A stretch of DNA of 9,810 nt from Betaproteobacteria bacterium (GTDB lineage Bacteria; Pseudomonadota; Gammaproteobacteria; Burkholderiales; Ferrovaceae): positions 1 to 9,810 of the forward strand of contig JAGWPH010000001.1 in the NCBI GenBank assembly GCA_028870615.1, given 5' to 3'. This document shows, one piece after another, positions 7,753 to 9,810 of the stretch (positions are counted from its first letter, which is position 1; every line of letters starts with the position of its first letter). The notes below the pieces were generated by a model, which was given only the letters and a program-made list of their open reading frames with translations, was not told the origin of the DNA and did not search any database. Position numbers and translations under genes: made by a program.

Positions 7753-7789
7753 GGTGTCACAGCAGCCTGTTTAACTGCTCCGGGACACC
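7753..7789. repeat. Interrupted palindrome in a divergent intergenic region
   Basis: Two nested inverted-repeat arms are visible: GGTGTC (7753-7758) pairs with GACACC (7784-7789), and AGCAG (7761-7765) pairs with CTGCT (7775-7779). They are separated by small unequal gaps (2 and 4 bases) and a 9-base centre. It lies between the EamA gene and the small acidic protein gene, which are transcribed away from each other. This suits a shared operator or an RNA hairpin in a leader. No long T-run follows on either strand, so an intrinsic terminator is less likely. Confidence 0.5.
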
Positions 7790-7810
7790 ATGGAACTTAA
7801 ACCGAATTAT

Positions 7811-7816
7811 AAGGAG
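7811..7816 (+). promoter_or_regulatory. Ribosome binding site of the small acidic protein
   Basis: AAGGAG lies six bases upstream of ATG 7823. It is one of the best Shine-Dalgarno sequences in the window. It fixes the start at 7823 rather than the in-frame ATG 7790, which has no such site and overlaps the end of the palindrome. Confidence 0.75.
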
Positions 7817-7822
7817 ATCAGA

Positions 7823-7981
7823 ATGACGACTTGCATCACTTACAGTGCTCCCAACGACAACGAATGTTCCATTCTACCCGTGAGGACCTTGAATCGCGAC
7901 GATCTGGATGACGATTCCCTGGACGATCTGTATGCCATTCAGGATGCGGACATCGATGATTTCAGTCGCGGCGGAAAATAA
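7823..7981 (+). CDS. Small highly acidic protein of unknown function
   Basis: This encodes a 52-residue protein that I do not recognise. The first part holds two cysteines (Cys4, Cys15) and polar residues. From residue 26 to 46, eleven of 21 residues are aspartate, interspersed with Leu28, Leu33, Leu36, Ile39 and Ile44 in a spacing that could make an amphipathic helix. Against one Glu, twelve Asp and four basic residues, net charge is about -9. There is no signal peptide or membrane segment. The start is set by a strong AAGGAG six bases upstream. It diverges from the EamA gene and converges on the conjugation-type membrane protein, whose stop is 15 bp away. Acidic small proteins of this kind can be DNA mimics, protein inhibitors or peptide precursors, but nothing here decides between them. 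Confidence 0.65.
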   Translation: MTTCITYSAPNDNECSILPVRTLNRDDLDDDSLDDLYAIQDADIDDFSRGGK

Positions 7982-7996
7982 TCACCGCACGATAGA

Positions 7997-8392
7997 TCAG
8001 ACCCTCCTGCACAAAACCAGCAGGACCCAACCCGCCCATACCGGTTTGAATCCAGGAGCCAGTGGAGCGGGCCAGATCAGGATCAGCACCGTCCCCACCA
8101 GTAACCCCAGCACCTGCCATCCGGCACGGCCCCGGTGCTGCAACGCAGTCAAATCATCCCGGTGTTGCCGCAAGCGCACACGATGAAGCGCGAGCGCCAT
8201 GCCAATGGGCAAGGCTGCGATCAGCCAACCTCCCAAAACAGCCAGCCGGTAAGCCGCTTGCCATTCCAGACCGGGCGAATCCGATTGGGCGCTCGCCCAA
8301 TCCAGCGCACGAATCACCAATGTGCCGCCCCAGGCCACCTGGTCTCGCAAGACTTCCCCGCTGAGTGGCACCAGGGCCATGCGCGCGCTCAA
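7997..8392 (-). CDS. Small membrane protein of the conjugation module (DUF4400/PFL_4697-like?)
   Basis: This protein has up to 131 residues, with membrane segments at about 49-69, 92-108 and 115-128. A basic cytoplasmic-type loop (HRVRLRQHRDD, 70-80) lies between the first and second. The reading frame begins at TTG 8392, overlapping the traD stop; ATG 8380 (Met5) is an alternative, and neither has a strong Shine-Dalgarno, so translation is probably coupled to traD. In SXT/TOL-type integrative conjugative elements the gene directly after traD often encodes a membrane protein of the PFL_4697/DUF4400 family. The loop-then-hydrophobic C-terminus here resembles that family in layout, but those proteins are usually about 230-250 residues, so this would be a short or truncated version. 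The family assignment is positional inference. Confidence 0.6.
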   Translation of the reverse strand: MSARMALVPLSGEVLRDQVAWGGTLVIRALDWASAQSDSPGLEWQAAYRLAVLGGWLIAALPIGMALALHRVRLRQHRDDLTALQHRGRAGWQVLGLLVGTVLILIWPAPLAPGFKPVWAGWVLLVLCRRV

Positions 8393-9810
8393 TTCACCAG
8401 GGGCAACCGCCCCACCACAACACGATTGCCGCCCAGTAATCCCACAAAGTGCAAATTGGGCAGATGCCCCAGAAACGCTTCCGGGATCAGGGGGGTTTCC
8501 TGCAACTGCTCACTTCGTCCCGCGGCTACGCCGCGCCGCCAACCGGCCAGGCCCTGAGCGCGTTGCGCGCTGACAGAGGCACTGGTGGCACGAATCCAGG
8601 TTGTTCCTGCACGCTCTGACCACACCTTGCGCGAATCAGGGTCGAGTGTGCGAAAAGCGATCAGGTTGCCCGCATTCCCGACCATCATCCGTGCGGGCCC
8701 AGGCCCGTTCATGGCCACTTCGAGATCGGCAAGCGTTTGCACCGCAAAGGTCACCATCATGCCGCACTCCCTTCCCTTGTTGAGGATCTGGATGAAAGCT
8801 GGGTTGGTGACTTCGGACGCCTCGTCCACGAATACACGCACGCCAATCCCTGCGCCCGCATCGCGATAGCGATCCCCGGCCACAGCGGCCAGATCTGCCA
8901 GCAGCAACCCTCCCAGGGCGCGCGCCACGACTTCATCCGAGAGCGCCCCCAGCCCGGCATACAAGACCCCGGCCTGACGAATGATCTGCGCCAAATGGAT
9001 TCTGGGGCGTCCCCCATGCGCCGCAGCGGCATCCGCAGCGAGTGGAGGTGACAGCAGATCACCAAGCGGTCCTGCCGTCAGGGTTTCCAGGACCGGTGTC
9101 AGCGCCAGGATCATTTTTCGGTAATGCGTCGCATCATGGGCGGCAAGATCGGCTATCCCGCGCCAAGCCTCTGATAACGTCCCAACACCAAGCGCCTGCA
9201 GGCGCACCCGAAGCGCCTTGCCCTGATCCGCCACATGAAAACGCAGTGCTTTGAGCGTGACCGGCTCGCGCAATACCAGAAGGCCCTCGATGATGCGATG
9301 AAGCGTCATCCAGGCAAACTGCCCAAAAACATTCTCTGTCTCGTCCGCAGGAATCAAGCGACTCAGACGACTGGCCAGCTCGGATGCCTGGCGGCCATTG
9401 GCCAGAAGATCAAGGCAATCGCTCTGGGCCGGATCGGCGGGAAGCAACTGAAAAAAAGGCCGGCCCACACGTTCAGCGGCACGCGCAAGGCTTTGCCTCA
9501 AATGACTGCCGCCTTTGGGATCAAGCAGGATCACCGTTTCGCCGCGCGCTATCGCCTGCAACGCCAGCAGATTGAACAACTGGGTTTTGCCTGTGCCCGG
9601 CGCACCCATGACCAGGGTATGTCCGATGGCACCCTGGGCCTCCAGATAAATGGGGTGGAGAAATCCCACCTGGCACAGGAGTGCGGGCTCATCGGCCTCT
9701 GGCCCGGCGCTGCCCAGTGTTTGATGCAATGCCTGGGTATGCCGCGCGTGCCAGACGGCGCCCTGGCCCAACAACCATCGATCAGGATGACGCTTGACCC
9801 ATTGTTCCAG
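8389..9810 (-). CDS. traD: VirD4/TraD-type conjugative coupling ATPase (partial, start beyond window)
   Basis: The reading frame is open to the right edge, giving the C-terminal 473 residues; the TTG at 9774 is not a credible start. Counting from that codon, Walker A is GAPGTGKT (57-64), followed by VILLDPKGG (81-89), Walker B VFVDEAS (314-320), and a conserved-type FAVQTLADL segment (343-351) near a RECGMM helix. These are hallmarks of type IV secretion coupling proteins, which bring the relaxosome to the channel and pump DNA. The segment just before (WLLGQGAVWHARHTQALHQ) resembles the linker after the membrane region in SXT/TOL-type TraD of integrative conjugative elements. The N-terminal membrane helices must lie outside the window. 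It overlaps the following membrane-protein gene by 4 bp. No frameshift is seen, so the visible part looks functional. Confidence 0.9.
   Translation of the reverse strand: MEQWVKRHPDRWLLGQGAVWHARHTQALHQTLGSAGPEADEPALLCQVGFLHPIYLEAQGAIGHTLVMGAPGTGKTQLFNLLALQAIARGETVILLDPKGGSHLRQSLARAAERVGRPFFQLLPADPAQSDCLDLLANGRQASELASRLSRLIPADETENVFGQFAWMTLHRIIEGLLVLREPVTLKALRFHVADQGKALRVRLQALGVGTLSEAWRGIADLAAHDATHYRKMILALTPVLETLTAGPLGDLLSPPLAADAAAAHGGRPRIHLAQIIRQAGVLYAGLGALSDEVVARALGGLLLADLAAVAGDRYRDAGAGIGVRVFVDEASEVTNPAFIQILNKGRECGMMVTFAVQTLADLEVAMNGPGPARMMVGNAGNLIAFRTLDPDSRKVWSERAGTTWIRATSASVSAQRAQGLAGWRRGVAAGRSEQLQETPLIPEAFLGHLPNLHFVGLLGGNRVVVGRLPLVN

Noticed and set aside
7348..7800. Plus-strand open frame (150 codons) opposite the EamA transporter
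   Set aside because: Antisense to a clear ten-helix transporter; Gln/His/Pro-rich translation typical of a shadow frame.
7790..7822. Earlier ATG 7790 for the small acidic protein
   Set aside because: It has no ribosome binding site and begins at the edge of the palindrome, while ATG 7823 has AAGGAG at ideal distance.
1..9810. CRISPR array, tRNA, rRNA, insertion sequence or carboxysome genes
   Set aside because: I looked for regularly spaced repeats, cloverleaf-like segments, transposase motifs and shell-protein genes and saw none.

Overview
The window comes from a chemolithoautotrophic proteobacterium. Its centre is a complete minus-strand Calvin-cycle operon for a non-carboxysomal form I RuBisCO: cbbL, cbbS, cbbQ, cbbO and a small fifth gene that fits cbbN (6696 down to 1356). 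The cbbLSQO(N) order without carboxysome genes is typical of sulfur-, iron- and ammonia-oxidising beta- and gammaproteobacteria such as Acidithiobacillus, Thiobacillus and Nitrosomonas. I cannot name the genus from sequence alone.

Left to right: (1) the last 32 codons of a plus-strand gene, then a plus-strand 12-helix MFS transporter (140-1336) that converges on the cbb operon. (2) The cbb operon. CbbL and CbbS form the L8S8 RuBisCO. CbbQ (MoxR-type AAA+ ATPase) and CbbO (VWA-domain adaptor) form the activase that clears inhibitory sugar phosphates from RuBisCO active sites. All catalytic, ATPase and metal-site motifs I could check are intact. An 11-bp hairpin with a GCAA loop and six T's lies between cbbS and cbbQ, directly before the cbbQ start, and probably lowers activase expression relative to RuBisCO. 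(3) A 126-bp AT-rich leader upstream of cbbL with a candidate promoter and an imperfect dyad. No cbbR is present in the window. (4) A minus-strand EamA/DMT transporter (6823-7749) and, divergent from it, a 52-residue very acidic orphan protein with a strong ribosome binding site (7823-7981). A 37-bp interrupted palindrome lies between them. (5) On the right, a minus-strand conjugation segment: a VirD4/TraD-type coupling ATPase running off the window edge, and a short multi-helix membrane protein overlapping its end. These look like the edge of an integrative conjugative element or its remnant.

The cbb genes are a familiar system. The less explained parts are the cbbS-cbbQ hairpin, the acidic small protein with its palindrome, the poorly characterised fifth cbb gene, and a conjugation module that stops abruptly about 1.3 kb upstream of the RuBisCO operon's leader.
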